Shown here: positions 42,201-51,567 of the stretch, piece after piece
Layout of the letters: every line of letters starts with the position of its first letter
Position numbering within the stretch: position 1 is the stretch's first letter
Assembly: GCA_964369955.1 (NCBI GenBank)
Contig: CAYJFQ010000001.1
Span: 186,001 to 250,000 of the forward strand
Length of the DNA stretch: 64,000 nt
Direction: 5' to 3'
DNA from: CAYJFQ01 sp964369955
GTDB lineage: Bacteria; Bacillota_I; Bacilli_A; Erysipelotrichales; Erysipelotrichaceae
Notes under the pieces: generated by a model
The model's database searches: none
The model's input: only the letters and a program-made list of their open reading frames with translations
Told to the model about the DNA's origin: nothing
Position numbers and translations under genes: made by a program

Positions 42201-43477
42201 ATTAATTTAATTATAGCACTAATTTTTTCTTCACTTGTTTCTAAATAAGCTTGTTTTTTCTCATGTTTTTTAACATCTTTAACTAACTGCATTAATCCAA
42301 AATTTGCATTCATAGGCTGGAAGTTTGTAACTAGTGGACTGCTGATGTATTTTGCCATAGCTCCAATCATTGTGGTACTATCTAATTCCAACATTGGTTT
42401 ACCACTTAGTTTAAGTGCCATATTAATACCTGCTATCATTCCGCTAGCAGCTGATTCAACATAACCTTCCACTCCAGTAATCTGTCCTGCAAAAAAAATA
42501 TCATCATTAAATTGGTAATAACTATTTAAACATTTAGGTGAATTTATATAAGTGTTACGATGCATTACTCCATAACGGACGATTTCACAATTTTCTAAAC
42601 CCGGAATCATTTGAATGATTCTTTTTTGCTCACCCCAAGTTAAATGAGTTTGAAAGCCAACTATATTATAAAGCGAAGCAGCAAAGTTGTCTTGTCTTAG
42701 TTGAACAACTGCATAAGGTCTTTTACCGTCTTTTTCTAGCCCAACAGGTTTCATTGGCCCGAATAGTAACGTTTTTTCTCCACGCTTCGCCATTTCTTCA
42801 AAAGGCATACACCCTTCAAAATATGTCAATTTATCTACCTCATTAATTTCCACACATTTAGCTTGAACTAGTTGATGATAGAAATTAAAAAACTCTTCTT
42901 TATTCATCGGACAATTTAAATAACTCGCTTCTCCCTTGTCGTATCGAGCTTTAAAATAAGCTTTTGTTAAGTCAATTGAATCAAAGCTTACAATAGGTGC
43001 AACTGCATCAAAAAAATGTAGGTAATCTAATTTAATTAATTTACCGATCGCTTTGGAAAAAGCATCACTCGTCAAAGGTCCGCTGGCAATTATAGTTGGA
43101 CCTTCTGGGATTTCAGTTACCTCTTTATTAATAACCTCAACTAGCGGGTGATTTTTTAAATATTCAGTAATCGAACTTGAAAACCCTTCTCTATCAACTG
43201 CTAAAGCACTTCCGGCAGGAACTTGATTTTCATAAGCTTTCTTAATAATTAATGAATCTAACTCACTCATTTCTTTCTTCAATAATCCAACTCCGTTTAA
43301 TGGATCATTTGAACGCAAAGAATTTGAACAAACTAATTCCGCAAAATTAGCACTACTATGAACTTCGGTATTTTTAACAGGGCGCATTTCAAAAAGCCGA
43401 ACATTAAACCCTCTTTTAATAAGCTGATATGTAGCCTCACTTCCAGCTAATCCTGCACCTACTACATTTACTATCAT
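42197..43477 (-). CDS. trmFO: Methylenetetrahydrofolate-tRNA-(uracil54-C5)-methyltransferase TrmFO
   Basis: Folate- and FAD-dependent enzyme that makes T54 in tRNA, 426 residues. It has the FAD-binding NVVGAGLAGSEATYQL at the N-terminus, CSNSLRSNDPLNGVGLLK, and a C-terminal second dinucleotide region with GQITGVEGYVESAASG. It overlaps topA and xerC by 4 nt each. It draws on the same methylene-THF pool that the histidine ftcD/fchA route feeds. Confidence 0.97.
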   Translation of the reverse strand: MIVNVVGAGLAGSEATYQLIKRGFNVRLFEMRPVKNTEVHSSANFAELVCSNSLRSNDPLNGVGLLKKEMSELDSLIIKKAYENQVPAGSALAVDREGFSSSITEYLKNHPLVEVINKEVTEIPEGPTIIASGPLTSDAFSKAIGKLIKLDYLHFFDAVAPIVSFDSIDLTKAYFKARYDKGEASYLNCPMNKEEFFNFYHQLVQAKCVEINEVDKLTYFEGCMPFEEMAKRGEKTLLFGPMKPVGLEKDGKRPYAVVQLRQDNFAASLYNIVGFQTHLTWGEQKRIIQMIPGLENCEIVRYGVMHRNTYINSPKCLNSYYQFNDDIFFAGQITGVEGYVESAASGMIAGINMALKLSGKPMLELDSTTMIGAMAKYISSPLVTNFQPMNANFGLMQLVKDVKKHEKKQAYLETSEEKISAIIKLI

Positions 43478-45450
43478 TTCTTTTCTTCCTTATTACTTTC
43501 AATATATCGACATTTTGGATAATTTGAACAACCAACAAATTTTGTTTTATAACGAGATACTCTTTCGACTAGAGGCGAACTACATTCAGGACAATCTCTA
43601 CCAACGAAAATCGGTTCTACTTTCTTCTTTAAACTTACTATATATTTACATTCCGGATATCCGGAACAAGCAATAAACTTTCCATACTTTCCTTGACGAT
43701 AAACAAGATCCTTTCCGCACTCGGGACATTGTTCTCCTGTTTTTTCATCCTCAATTTTTTCCATTCCTTCATAAGCAGAATCCACTAAAGGAATTAATTT
43801 ATCATAAAACTCTCTTAAAACTTTTAAATATTCTAAATTACCTTCTGCAATTTCATCTAATTGAGTTTCCATATTTGAGGTATATTTTACATTAATAATG
43901 CTTGAAAAATATTCAGATAATTTACTATCAGTTAATTTCCCTTGGTCAGTAGGGAAAAATACTTTAGTTTTACTTCCTTCACTAGCTTTTTTAAGTTCAA
44001 CATACAGTCTTTCTACTATTTTATCAATAATTGACGCATACGTTGAAGGACGACCGATTCCCTTTTCTTCTAATTCTTTTATTAATCGCGCTTCTGAATA
44101 TCTAAGCGGGGGTTCGGTGAAGTGTTGTGTAGGTATAACTTCTTTTGCTTCTAACACCTGATTAGCAGTTAAAACTGGCAGCATTTCATTTTTATTTGTT
44201 TCATACTTTCCATATATTTTTAAATACCCATCAAATAACATAATGCTTCCATTTGCGTTAAATTGGTAAATATCTGTATTTAAAATAATTGAATTACTCT
44301 CAAATTCAGCAGCCTTCATAACAGTAGCCATAGCTCGTGCATAAATAAGGCTATATAATTTAAATTCATCATTAGTTAAATTATCTTGAATACTATCGGG
44401 AGTATATTCTGGATAAGTAGGCCTAATAGCTTCATGTGCATCCTGAGCATTCTTATTAGCTTTAGATGAATAAAAACCAACATATTTTTCTCCATAAACA
44501 TCCAAAATCTGTTGTTTAGCAGCCATTAAAAAGCCGTCACTCAGACGATAAGAATCTGAACGCATATAAGTAATCAAACCCACCAAACCATCTTTTAGTT
44601 TGATTCCTTCATACAATTTTTGAGCAACACTCATTGTCTTTTTCGCAGAAAAACCTAATTTAGTACTTGCTTCTTGTTGAAGGGTTGAAGTAATAAATGG
44701 TAATTTAGGATTTCGTTTTTTAATTGTTTTTTTGATATCACTTACTGTAAATTTATCTATTTTACTTAAAATTAAATCAGCTTCAGTTTGGTTATTGATT
44801 TCTGCTTTTTTACCATCTATTTTAGTTAAATTAGCAGTAAAATTAGGTTCGTTTTCAAAGTTTGCCTCAATAGTCCAATATTCAACCGGAATAAATTTCT
44901 CTATTTCTTTTTCACGGTCAACAATTAACTGTAAAGCTACTGATTGAACTCTTCCTGCAGAGCGCGATTTTATTTTTCTTTGTAGTAATTTTGATAGTTT
45001 AAAACCAATTATACGGTCAATAATTCTTCTTGTTTCTTGAGAGTGGACTAAATCCATATCAATAGTACGTGGCATACTCAATGATTTAGAGACTGCCATT
45101 TTTGTAACCTCATTAAAAACAATACGATTTTCATCTTTTAAATCTAAATCTAATTCCTCAGCCAATGACCAAGCAATAGCTTCACCTTCACGATCAGGGT
45201 CACTTGCAAGAAAAACCTTATCAAATCCTTTTACTTGTTTCTTTAAATCTTTTACTAGAGTTTTCTTATCTTTGTTGATAATATATTTTGCAAGGAAATC
45301 ATTATCTACATCCACTCCAAACCCATCTTTTCCTGATGTGGCTAAATCTCTAATGTGACCTTTACATGAGACCACTTCATAGTCATCTCCTAAATACTTG
45401 GAAATAGTTTTTGCTTTTGCTGGTGATTCGACGATTACTATATTTTTCAT
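43474..45450 (-). CDS. topA: DNA topoisomerase I
   Basis: Type IA topoisomerase that relaxes negative supercoils, 658 residues. The Toprim domain starts NIVIVESPAKAKTISKYLG, with SDPDREGEAIAW. The catalytic tyrosine sits in GLITYMRSD. Two C-terminal zinc ribbons are present (CPECGKDLVYR...CSGYPEC and CPECSSPLVER...CSNYPKC). ATG 45450 overlaps the dprA stop (TAATG) and has AGGAG 7 nt upstream, so the longer frame to 45480 is rejected. Confidence 0.98.
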   Translation of the reverse strand: MKNIVIVESPAKAKTISKYLGDDYEVVSCKGHIRDLATSGKDGFGVDVDNDFLAKYIINKDKKTLVKDLKKQVKGFDKVFLASDPDREGEAIAWSLAEELDLDLKDENRIVFNEVTKMAVSKSLSMPRTIDMDLVHSQETRRIIDRIIGFKLSKLLQRKIKSRSAGRVQSVALQLIVDREKEIEKFIPVEYWTIEANFENEPNFTANLTKIDGKKAEINNQTEADLILSKIDKFTVSDIKKTIKKRNPKLPFITSTLQQEASTKLGFSAKKTMSVAQKLYEGIKLKDGLVGLITYMRSDSYRLSDGFLMAAKQQILDVYGEKYVGFYSSKANKNAQDAHEAIRPTYPEYTPDSIQDNLTNDEFKLYSLIYARAMATVMKAAEFESNSIILNTDIYQFNANGSIMLFDGYLKIYGKYETNKNEMLPVLTANQVLEAKEVIPTQHFTEPPLRYSEARLIKELEEKGIGRPSTYASIIDKIVERLYVELKKASEGSKTKVFFPTDQGKLTDSKLSEYFSSIINVKYTSNMETQLDEIAEGNLEYLKVLREFYDKLIPLVDSAYEGMEKIEDEKTGEQCPECGKDLVYRQGKYGKFIACSGYPECKYIVSLKKKVEPIFVGRDCPECSSPLVERVSRYKTKFVGCSNYPKCRYIESNKEEKK

Positions 45451-46184
45451 TATATACTCCTGATATCTTCTATATCGCAAATAATATTTGCGCCATTTTT
45501 AATCAAATAATTGTTTCCATCATACAAACTTCTAATATTTTTTGGTAAACAATATATATCTTTACTTAATTCTAGAGTAAAGTCAACTGTGTGCATGCTT
45601 CCACTATTTATTTTTGCAGCAATAATTATCATTTTTTCACTCAATGCTGCAATTATTCGATTACGGAATGGGAAGTTCTGTTTTGCCGGTTTTGTAGCAA
45701 AAGGATATTCGCTCAATATTAAATGTTCATATTTCTCAATATCATACAACCATTGATTTTCTCTAGGGTAACAGTAGTCAATTCCAGAACCTAAGACAGA
45801 TATTAATTTAAAACCATGCCTTAAACCATACTTGTGAGAAAGACCATCCACACCTCTTGCAAGGCCGCTAACAAGACAATAATTTTTATTTAAATTACTA
45901 ACAACTAAATCAACTTCCTGCTCAATTTCTAGATCCACTATTCTACTACCGACTATACCAACACTAGACATCTTCAATAGAGAAATATCACCCTTATAAA
46001 ATAAACAGAATGGCGGATACTTCAAAAATCTCAAACAATCTGGATAATCATCATCAACAATAGTAATAGCCTTAATATCACACTTTTTATAATAATCTTT
46101 GCTATTAATCGCTTTGAGAACTTTAAAATAATCCCCAGCATGCAAACAACTATAATATATTATTTTATCTCTATTAATCTTCAT
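45450..46184 (-). CDS. dprA: DNA-processing protein DprA (short form)
   Basis: Loads RecA on incoming single-stranded DNA during natural transformation. The 244-residue product is essentially the Rossmann core alone: GIVGSR, VSGLARGVDGLSH, VLGSGIDYCYPREN and FPFRNRIIAAL. It lacks the extra N- or C-terminal domains of longer DprA proteins. First gene of the topA operon. A TATAAA box ends 5 nt before the ATG and no ribosome binding site is visible, so it may be leaderless. Confidence 0.93.
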   Translation of the reverse strand: MKINRDKIIYYSCLHAGDYFKVLKAINSKDYYKKCDIKAITIVDDDYPDCLRFLKYPPFCLFYKGDISLLKMSSVGIVGSRIVDLEIEQEVDLVVSNLNKNYCLVSGLARGVDGLSHKYGLRHGFKLISVLGSGIDYCYPRENQWLYDIEKYEHLILSEYPFATKPAKQNFPFRNRIIAALSEKMIIIAAKINSGSMHTVDFTLELSKDIYCLPKNIRSLYDGNNYLIKNGANIICDIEDIRSI

Positions 46185-46189
46185 ACTTA

Positions 46190-46195
46190 TTTATA
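46190..46195 (-). promoter_or_regulatory. -10-like box of dprA, near-leaderless spacing
   Basis: Minus strand TATAAA, then 5 nt to ATG 46184. It lies just past the rnhB terminator, so a promoter is needed here. No good -35. Confidence 0.45.
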
Positions 46196-46208
46196 CTAAC
46201 AGAATAAA

Positions 46209-46234
46209 GAAAAACCTAAAACAAAGTTTTAGGT
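46209..46234 (-). terminator. Terminator after rnhB
   Basis: Minus strand ACCTAAAAC (46226-46234) and GTTTTAGGT (46214-46222) with a 3-nt loop, then T's to 46210. It overlaps the rnhB stop codon. Confidence 0.8.
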
Positions 46235-46839
46235 CGCAATAATTTACTAACCGGTCCATAAGTATAGCGATAAATATCAATAACTCCAAAAGCATTCAAA
46301 GCCTCTATATGTTTTTTAGTAGGATAACCCTTATGTTTATTAAACCCATATTCAGGATAAAGAATATGATAAGCATCCATAATTTTATCCCTTATAACTT
46401 TAGCAAGAATGCTAGCGGCCGCAATAGATAAACTACGACTATCACCCTTAACTAAAGGTTCATAGACATCACAATCAATTGAAACACAATCAGTTAAAAC
46501 AGCTCCCTTAAAATCATCTGCAATAAGTTGCATTCCAAACCTTGTAGCACCTAAAATATTTAATCTATCTATTTCACGAGGATTGATAATAACAATTTTA
46601 AAGTATTGACAATCATTAATAATGACTTTAAATAACTGTTCTCTCTTTTTAGCACTTAATTTCTTTGAATCATTAATGTCTAAATTAATATAACCCTCTA
46701 GGAAGCTAACACCGCAAACAACTAGTGGTCCACACAAAGGACCTCTTCCAGCTTCATCCAACCCGACGACTTGATAACCCTTATTCCAATACTCTTTTTC
46801 AAAAAATAACTTATCCACATCTTTATATGCATCACTCAT
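46216..46839 (-). CDS. rnhB: Ribonuclease HII
   Basis: Removes RNA from RNA-DNA hybrids and single ribonucleotides, 207 residues. The catalytic set is visible in VVGLDEAGRGPLCGP (Asp, Glu), the later AAASILAKVIRD and the YGFNKHKGYPTKKH segment. ATG 46839 starts one base after the rbgA stop codon; a frame reaching 46917 lies inside rbgA and is rejected. rbgA-rnhB is the usual gene order in Bacillota. Confidence 0.96.
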   Translation of the reverse strand: MSDAYKDVDKLFFEKEYWNKGYQVVGLDEAGRGPLCGPLVVCGVSFLEGYINLDINDSKKLSAKKREQLFKVIINDCQYFKIVIINPREIDRLNILGATRFGMQLIADDFKGAVLTDCVSIDCDVYEPLVKGDSRSLSIAAASILAKVIRDKIMDAYHILYPEYGFNKHKGYPTKKHIEALNAFGVIDIYRYTYGPVSKLLRPKTLF

Positions 46840-46840
46840 A

Positions 46841-47743
46841 TTATTGCCAAGATACACCTTTAAATAATTCACTTCTAATTTCCTTAAAGAAAATATCAAC
46901 ACTACGCTTATGATCAAATTCTTGGTCTTTTATATAAAAGTTTCGCTTTTTCGCGATTACATCCATAGCTTGATAAAAATCATTAGGTACATCACCATAT
47001 CTTTCATTTAACTTATCTCGATAATTTTCATATAGATATAAGTAAGCAACTTCACCCAAATCATCTAAATCTAATATTTGATCATTAATCGCACCGGTTA
47101 TTGCCAACAACTGAGCATTCTCTTGATCATCAATTCTTGGCCACAATACACCAGGAGTATCTAATAGTTCTAAATCTTTATTTACCTTAACCCATTGCAA
47201 AGCTCGAGTAACACCAGGTTTATCTGCTACCTTTGTTATCTTTCTTTTTGCTAAACGATTAATAAGGGTACTCTTACCAACATTAGGAATGCCTAAAATC
47301 ATCGCCCTAATTGCTCTAGGTTTAATACCTTTTCTAATTTGACGCTCTAACCAATTATTCATTAACAATTGACACTTTTCAGTAATGATCTTTAAATCAT
47401 CATTATTAAAATCTAAAGCAATCGCAATCTGATTTTCTTTAGTTAAATCATTTACCCATCTTTCGGTAACAAGACTATCAGCTAAATCCCTTTTGCTTAA
47501 AATAATTAATCGTGGTTTATTAGGAGCAAGCTTTCCAACTTCAGGATTACGACTAGCATCAACGACACGAGCATCTCTTAACTCAATAATCATATCAACA
47601 GACTTTAATGCTTTATCAATTTCCCTAAAAGCTCTAGTCATATGTCCTGGATACCAATTTATGTTAGTTTTTTGTTTTTTACCTTCTTCTTGAATCTCGA
47701 TACTCTTTTTTTTGCGTTCTTCTCTTTTTTGTTGCATATCCAT
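46841..47743 (-). CDS. rbgA: Ribosome biogenesis GTPase RbgA (YlqF)
   Basis: Circularly permuted GTPase for late 50S assembly, 300 residues. The motif order G4 (LSKRD), then G1 (GIPNVGKSTLINRL), then G3 (LLDTPGVLWP) is diagnostic, as is the N-terminal NWYPGHMTRAFRE. AAGGAGG lies 9 nt before ATG 47743, and another in-frame ATG follows two codons on. Its first codons and ribosome binding site are duplicated near 48084-48104. Confidence 0.96.
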   Translation of the reverse strand: MDMQQKREERKKKSIEIQEEGKKQKTNINWYPGHMTRAFREIDKALKSVDMIIELRDARVVDASRNPEVGKLAPNKPRLIILSKRDLADSLVTERWVNDLTKENQIAIALDFNNDDLKIITEKCQLLMNNWLERQIRKGIKPRAIRAMILGIPNVGKSTLINRLAKRKITKVADKPGVTRALQWVKVNKDLELLDTPGVLWPRIDDQENAQLLAITGAINDQILDLDDLGEVAYLYLYENYRDKLNERYGDVPNDFYQAMDVIAKKRNFYIKDQEFDHKRSVDIFFKEIRSELFKGVSWQ

Positions 47744-47757
47744 AATTATTGACCTCC

Positions 47758-47991
47758 TTAAAACTTTTGCTGTTGATTTTTATATTTTTTCTTTACTTTT
47801 GGTATATCTTCTTTGTTAATCCATTCTTCAGAATACCCACAGCTTTCACAAAGAAATCTATTAACTTTCACAGCAGAAGTATTTATCCAACCGATTCTTA
47901 TATTATTTCCTGCACCATAGGCACCAATTTCACCAGGAATGATTAAAATATCTTTTCCTTTACATTTAGGACAACTATTTGTAATTTTCAT
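47758..47991 (-). CDS. Small zinc-ribbon protein
   Basis: A 77-residue protein with two cysteine pairs, CPKC (7-10) and CESCG (48-52), separated by about 40 residues with the segment GAYGAGNNIRIGW between. This fits a zinc ribbon that could bind nucleic acid or protein. The specific role is unknown. GAAGGAAG lies 8 nt before ATG. It ends 14 nt before rbgA and is probably read with it. Confidence 0.75.
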   Translation of the reverse strand: MKITNSCPKCKGKDILIIPGEIGAYGAGNNIRIGWINTSAVKVNRFLCESCGYSEEWINKEDIPKVKKKYKNQQQKF

Positions 47992-47992
47992 A

Positions 47993-48091
47993 TTAATAAC
48001 TTCCTTCTTCTACTTTATTTTCAGATAGTTCTACTTGTTCAAATATATCTTTTATTTCTTTTAATTTTATTTCTTATAGTTGGATATCCAC
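47993..48091 (-). pseudogene. Degenerate ORF beginning like rbgA
   Basis: The frame opens with a GTG whose upstream region and first codons copy the rbgA start (20 of 21 bases at 48084-48104 match 47736-47756), then meets TAA at codon 6. The same frame then stays open for 26 more codons rich in Lys, Glu and Ile (EIKLKEIKDIFEQVEL) before stopping 1 nt before the zinc-ribbon ATG. It looks like a decayed duplicate, but it could be chance. Confidence 0.4.
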
Positions 48092-48131
48092 AATTATTGA
48101 CCTCTAATATATTTTAATTTTGGTACATCAT
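48084..48131 (-). repeat. Remnant copy of the zinc-ribbon/rbgA gene junction
   Basis: Plus-strand ATATCCAcAATTATTGACCTC here matches 47736-47756 with one mismatch. Further on, GGTACATC resembles GGTATATC at the zinc-ribbon 3' end (DIPK codons). The order is the same, with internal deletions, so this is a diverged tandem duplicate directly after the GNAT gene. Confidence 0.6.
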
Positions 48132-48722
48132 TTATTTTGTAGTATCTTCTATATATGGAGAATAAACATTTCTATACTCATTTACAACTTTATTTACATT
48201 AATAATATAATTCTGAACAAAACAATAAGCATTTATAGAATCGTAATATTCTCTAATCAAAACTCCTCCCAGTGCTTGTATTGTTTTTGCTGATGGATGA
48301 TTAGTTCTATCACAATCTATAAACACTTCTTTAACATTATTCTCTTTACAGTATAACAATGCTAGATACAGATTAATTTTATTATAGCCTTTTTTTCTTT
48401 CTGTAGGTCTAATTGAGTAACCTATATTACCACCGTATTTTTTTAATTTCTCATTTAATGCTAATCTTATATAAATAATACCTACTATTTTATTATCTTT
48501 TTCTCTCACTAAGAAAAATGTTTTGGCTGGAACCTTCTCCTCCGACATAATTCTATTTTCATCATTTTCTAATTTATTTAACCATTCATCATAATTATTC
48601 AAGTATCTCTGAAGTCCTCCAGACCCATTTTTAACCGAGTTGTTTTCATGAAACTCTTCGATAAACTCTATTGCTTTATTTTCATGTTTCTTAGTTGGTT
48701 TCTCATGTCTTAGCTTTTCCAT
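48132..48722 (-). CDS. GNAT-family N-acetyltransferase
   Basis: A 196-residue acetyl-CoA-dependent transferase. The GNAT core is seen in NKIVGIIYIRLALNEKLKKY (79-98, strand 4), GGNIGYSIRPTERKKGY with the CoA pyrophosphate loop, and the C-terminal NHPSAKTIQALGG. The substrate is unknown. The ATG at 48722 lacks a good ribosome binding site; a GGAG-containing one lies about 40 nt upstream and the reading frame is open back to it without a start codon, so the true N-terminus is uncertain. It is flanked by duplicated sequence, a sign of local rearrangement. Confidence 0.85.
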   Translation of the reverse strand: MEKLRHEKPTKKHENKAIEFIEEFHENNSVKNGSGGLQRYLNNYDEWLNKLENDENRIMSEEKVPAKTFFLVREKDNKIVGIIYIRLALNEKLKKYGGNIGYSIRPTERKKGYNKINLYLALLYCKENNVKEVFIDCDRTNHPSAKTIQALGGVLIREYYDSINAYCFVQNYIINVNKVVNEYRNVYSPYIEDTTK

Positions 48723-48801
48723 TTTATATCTTGCTGGATACTTTTTTATTAATGTTATCCACTCCTTTTTAGGGTATTAATATCTTTTTTATTCACTTTG
48801 C

Positions 48802-48810
48802 ATTATAACA
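48802..48810 (-). promoter_or_regulatory. Extended -10 promoter of the GNAT gene
   Basis: Minus strand TGtTATAAT with TTATTT 17 nt upstream. It gives a leader of about 75 nt. Confidence 0.5.
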
Positions 48811-48902
48811 TGCTTTACTACTAAAATAATAAACTATTAGATATTGCTATTATCTGTTATATAAATAAGTGACAATATTATTAAAATTAATGAAATAAAT
48901 AA

Positions 48903-48921
48903 GACCGAATTGACTTCGGTC
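48903..48921. terminator. Hairpin, possible terminator
   Basis: GACCGAA (48903-48909) and TTCGGTC (48915-48921) with a 5-nt loop. Only short, broken T-runs follow on either strand, so termination is uncertain. Confidence 0.4.
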
Positions 48922-49057
48922 CATACTTTTTATTTATATTTGTTCTAAATAAATAAAATATTTTCAATACATAAGATTCTAAGTAAAATACATCTCCAAT
49001 ACATGGAAAACAATGCTTTTGCTCAGGCTATAAATTTATTCTATTTTATCAATAACA

Positions 49058-49086
49058 TTGAGTTAATTTCAGTGCGATTAACTCAA
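49058..49086 (-). repeat. Inverted repeat downstream of the surface-protein gene
   Basis: TTGAGTTAAT (49058-49067) and ATTAACTCAA (49077-49086), a perfect 10-bp stem with a 9-nt loop. It may end the surface-protein mRNA, although no strong T-run follows. Confidence 0.45.
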
Positions 49087-49142
49087 ACAAGTTTTTATTA
49101 AATTTAAAGATGATTAGGTGCAAAAAACATTAAAGTGTTTTC

Positions 49143-51278
49143 TTAGTTTGGTGAAATAAATTCTCCAGTGCCTTGATTGGCATAAAATTTATCTTCAACA
49201 AGGTCCCAAAAACCATACTCACCTGTGGTTGTGAGTTGAACAGGCACAAAGTCTCTAACTAGTAAACCAGTAGTAGCATCAGTTATCTTAAAATATTTTC
49301 TTTTTCCAACAAAATTACGATTGTCTATAGTACCAGGTCTATAACCTGCCAAATTACCACCTAATAATATTGTAGCTTGATATGACTCGGGAATTAAACT
49401 TCCGTTTACAGGGTAATCTTTAGTCGTACTATCATTCCAAATTGTCATTTTTGTTCTAGAAAAATACAAATGATACCACATATTATCACTTATGTATTTA
49501 GTATAAGTTTGGCTCGGGCCGCCATATCCATTAAAAACTTGAGTAGAACTAATATGTACTCCTAGCGAATAATCAAATACTGTTCTTCCAGAAAATAACC
49601 AAGATCCAGTATTTTTACTACTATCAGTAATCAAAAAGTTATCTTCTATAATATAATCCCCAGTATTCATTACTCCTGTATCAATATACTGAGTACCATC
49701 ACTTTCGATATATTCCAATATTTTATATTCTAAATTTTTAACAGTTAGAGATGTATTCAGTGTATAACTGAGTCCTGCATTCGAAGTAGCGGTACACGAA
49801 AAATTATGAACACCTACATCTAGGGTAGTGGTATCACCAATATCACAATAGTAATTCCCTCCAGATATTCCAAATTCAACAATAAAATTATTAACCACAT
49901 CAACATTTGTCCCTACTTCAAATTCAAGCTTTTCTTTTTCAATTATAGTAGGAATCGCTTTATCAATTTTTACAGTTTCAGATTTACTAACAGATCTCCC
50001 AGCCATGTCAGTAGTAGTTATAGTGACAATAGTGCCATCTGTATTATCATCAATTTTTAAAATATCAACAACTGTAGATGCGTGTCCCGATGTATTATCA
50101 CTTCCATTAGTTTTATCTATTTTAACGTCACTTTTATACCAACCATTTGTTCCAGGTACTCCATCAATTACTATATTGCCAACAATTGGATAATCTTTAT
50201 CAATTTTTATCAACATTTCATCTTTTACTACATTGCCGGCAGTATCAGTGGTAACAACACTGACTTTTTTACCGGTTGTGTTATAATCAATCTTTTTATC
50301 ACTTAAAACAACAGATTCTATACCTGAAAAACTATCACTAGCATTTGTTTTAGATAAAACTACATCACTAAGATACCATCCGTTACTTCCACCAGTTCCA
50401 TCTATGACTATCTCACTTGGCATATCTATATCTTTATCAACTTTTAAAGTGAACTCCTTTAAAGAAATGTTTCCCGCTAAATCAGTGGCACATATAATTA
50501 TTTTTTCACCAATAGTGTTGTAAGTTATGGAAGATATATTGCTACTTAACTCGGCGATACCTGATAATTCATCAGTTGCATCATAATTGATGTCAACATC
50601 ACTTCTATACCAACCATTATTGCCAATTTTTCCAATTACATCATAACTAATAACTGGTTTTGTTTTATCTATTTTATAATTTTCGCTACAAACAATTTCA
50701 CTAACAAGATTATCTTCATACTGATTCATAACACAGACTTTACTAGTGGCACTTTCTATCCCTAGAGAAACAAAATTATCATCTAAAGTTAAATCAGGAA
50801 CGCAGGCATCTCCGTCAGTAACACAGTACATTGTATCAACTAATGTATCTCCACTTCTATCATTAATGCTCACAGCAATACCGACATCTTTGTTTTGATA
50901 TATCTCTCTATCAATATCACCATCACTAAAAGAAACGGAAAATAAAGAAACATCCGCTTCATTAGAACAATCAAAAACTTCACCATCATAAGTACAGAAT
51001 TCTTTTTCTTCACCAGCAACAACACAATTAATGAATTCTAAGGTTCCGTTTTCATAAGAAATGTATTTGCATACAAAATCATTATCATACAAATCATTAT
51101 TTTCTAAGAAATCATTATTAATTTCTAAATCATTATAACTATTATTATCTAAAAAAGCATACAATTCTTCATAAAATGCTCCATTGACATTGGTGCATGA
51201 TTTCACAAAATAAATAACAGCAATTAATATCATTGCAAATAAAATAAAAATCTTCTTTTTTCTTTCTCTATTACTCAA
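49143..51278 (-). CDS. Surface protein: membrane anchor, three Ig-like repeats and a LamG-like C-terminal domain
   Basis: An extracellular protein of about 711 residues. A basic N-terminus is followed by one hydrophobic helix (IFILFAMILIAVIYFV). Next comes a cysteine-containing region, then three repeats of roughly 77 residues marked by NGWYxSDV and D-T/L-AGN, each starting near DK. A HYR-like module with two cysteines follows, and a LamG-like domain from about YIESDGTQYIDTG to the end. There is no LPXTG motif or wall anchor, so it is probably held by the N-terminal helix. TTG 51278 is chosen because AAGGAG lies exactly 7 nt upstream; a TTG two codons earlier is too close. Confidence 0.8.
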   Translation of the reverse strand: MSNRERKKKIFILFAMILIAVIYFVKSCTNVNGAFYEELYAFLDNNSYNDLEINNDFLENNDLYDNDFVCKYISYENGTLEFINCVVAGEEKEFCTYDGEVFDCSNEADVSLFSVSFSDGDIDREIYQNKDVGIAVSINDRSGDTLVDTMYCVTDGDACVPDLTLDDNFVSLGIESATSKVCVMNQYEDNLVSEIVCSENYKIDKTKPVISYDVIGKIGNNGWYRSDVDINYDATDELSGIAELSSNISSITYNTIGEKIIICATDLAGNISLKEFTLKVDKDIDMPSEIVIDGTGGSNGWYLSDVVLSKTNASDSFSGIESVVLSDKKIDYNTTGKKVSVVTTDTAGNVVKDEMLIKIDKDYPIVGNIVIDGVPGTNGWYKSDVKIDKTNGSDNTSGHASTVVDILKIDDNTDGTIVTITTTDMAGRSVSKSETVKIDKAIPTIIEKEKLEFEVGTNVDVVNNFIVEFGISGGNYYCDIGDTTTLDVGVHNFSCTATSNAGLSYTLNTSLTVKNLEYKILEYIESDGTQYIDTGVMNTGDYIIEDNFLITDSSKNTGSWLFSGRTVFDYSLGVHISSTQVFNGYGGPSQTYTKYISDNMWYHLYFSRTKMTIWNDSTTKDYPVNGSLIPESYQATILLGGNLAGYRPGTIDNRNFVGKRKYFKITDATTGLLVRDFVPVQLTTTGEYGFWDLVEDKFYANQGTGEFISPN

Positions 51279-51303
51279 ATTCAAACTCCTTATATCATTT
51301 CAA

Positions 51304-51312
51304 ATTATAACA
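51304..51312 (-). promoter_or_regulatory. Extended -10 promoter of the surface-protein gene
   Basis: Minus strand TGtTATAAT about 26 nt before the TTG start; no clear -35. Confidence 0.5.
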
Positions 51313-51515
51313 AATTTTGTAAATATGCGCTATAATTTGACTCTAACCATTAATACAAAAGCATTTATTTTGTAATTTTGAAGTATATTATGTTTTATTA
51401 TCATGTTAAAGAACTTTATTTATATCACAGAATTAAGTAACAGTAAGTTAAACTTTAATAAATATTGTAACCATATTGCTAAGTAAGAAAAATACATTTC
51501 TATTAATATCATAAA

Positions 51516-51550
51516 TAAAAAAATGATAATCAGCGAAGATTATCATTTTT
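51516..51550 (-). terminator. Terminator after the ferritin gene
   Basis: Minus strand AAAAATGATAATC (51550-51538) pairs with GATTATCATTTTT (51531-51519) around a 6-nt loop, followed by T's. Confidence 0.85.
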
Positions 51551-51567
51551 TAACAACTAATTATTAA

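Larger units (their letters stand above)
48723..49142. other. Intergenic region between the GNAT gene and the surface-protein gene
   Basis: It holds the GNAT promoter near 48802-48810 and two hairpins, at 48903-48921 and 49058-49086. I see no convincing gene; the rest is AT-rich with short stops in all frames. Confidence 0.5.
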
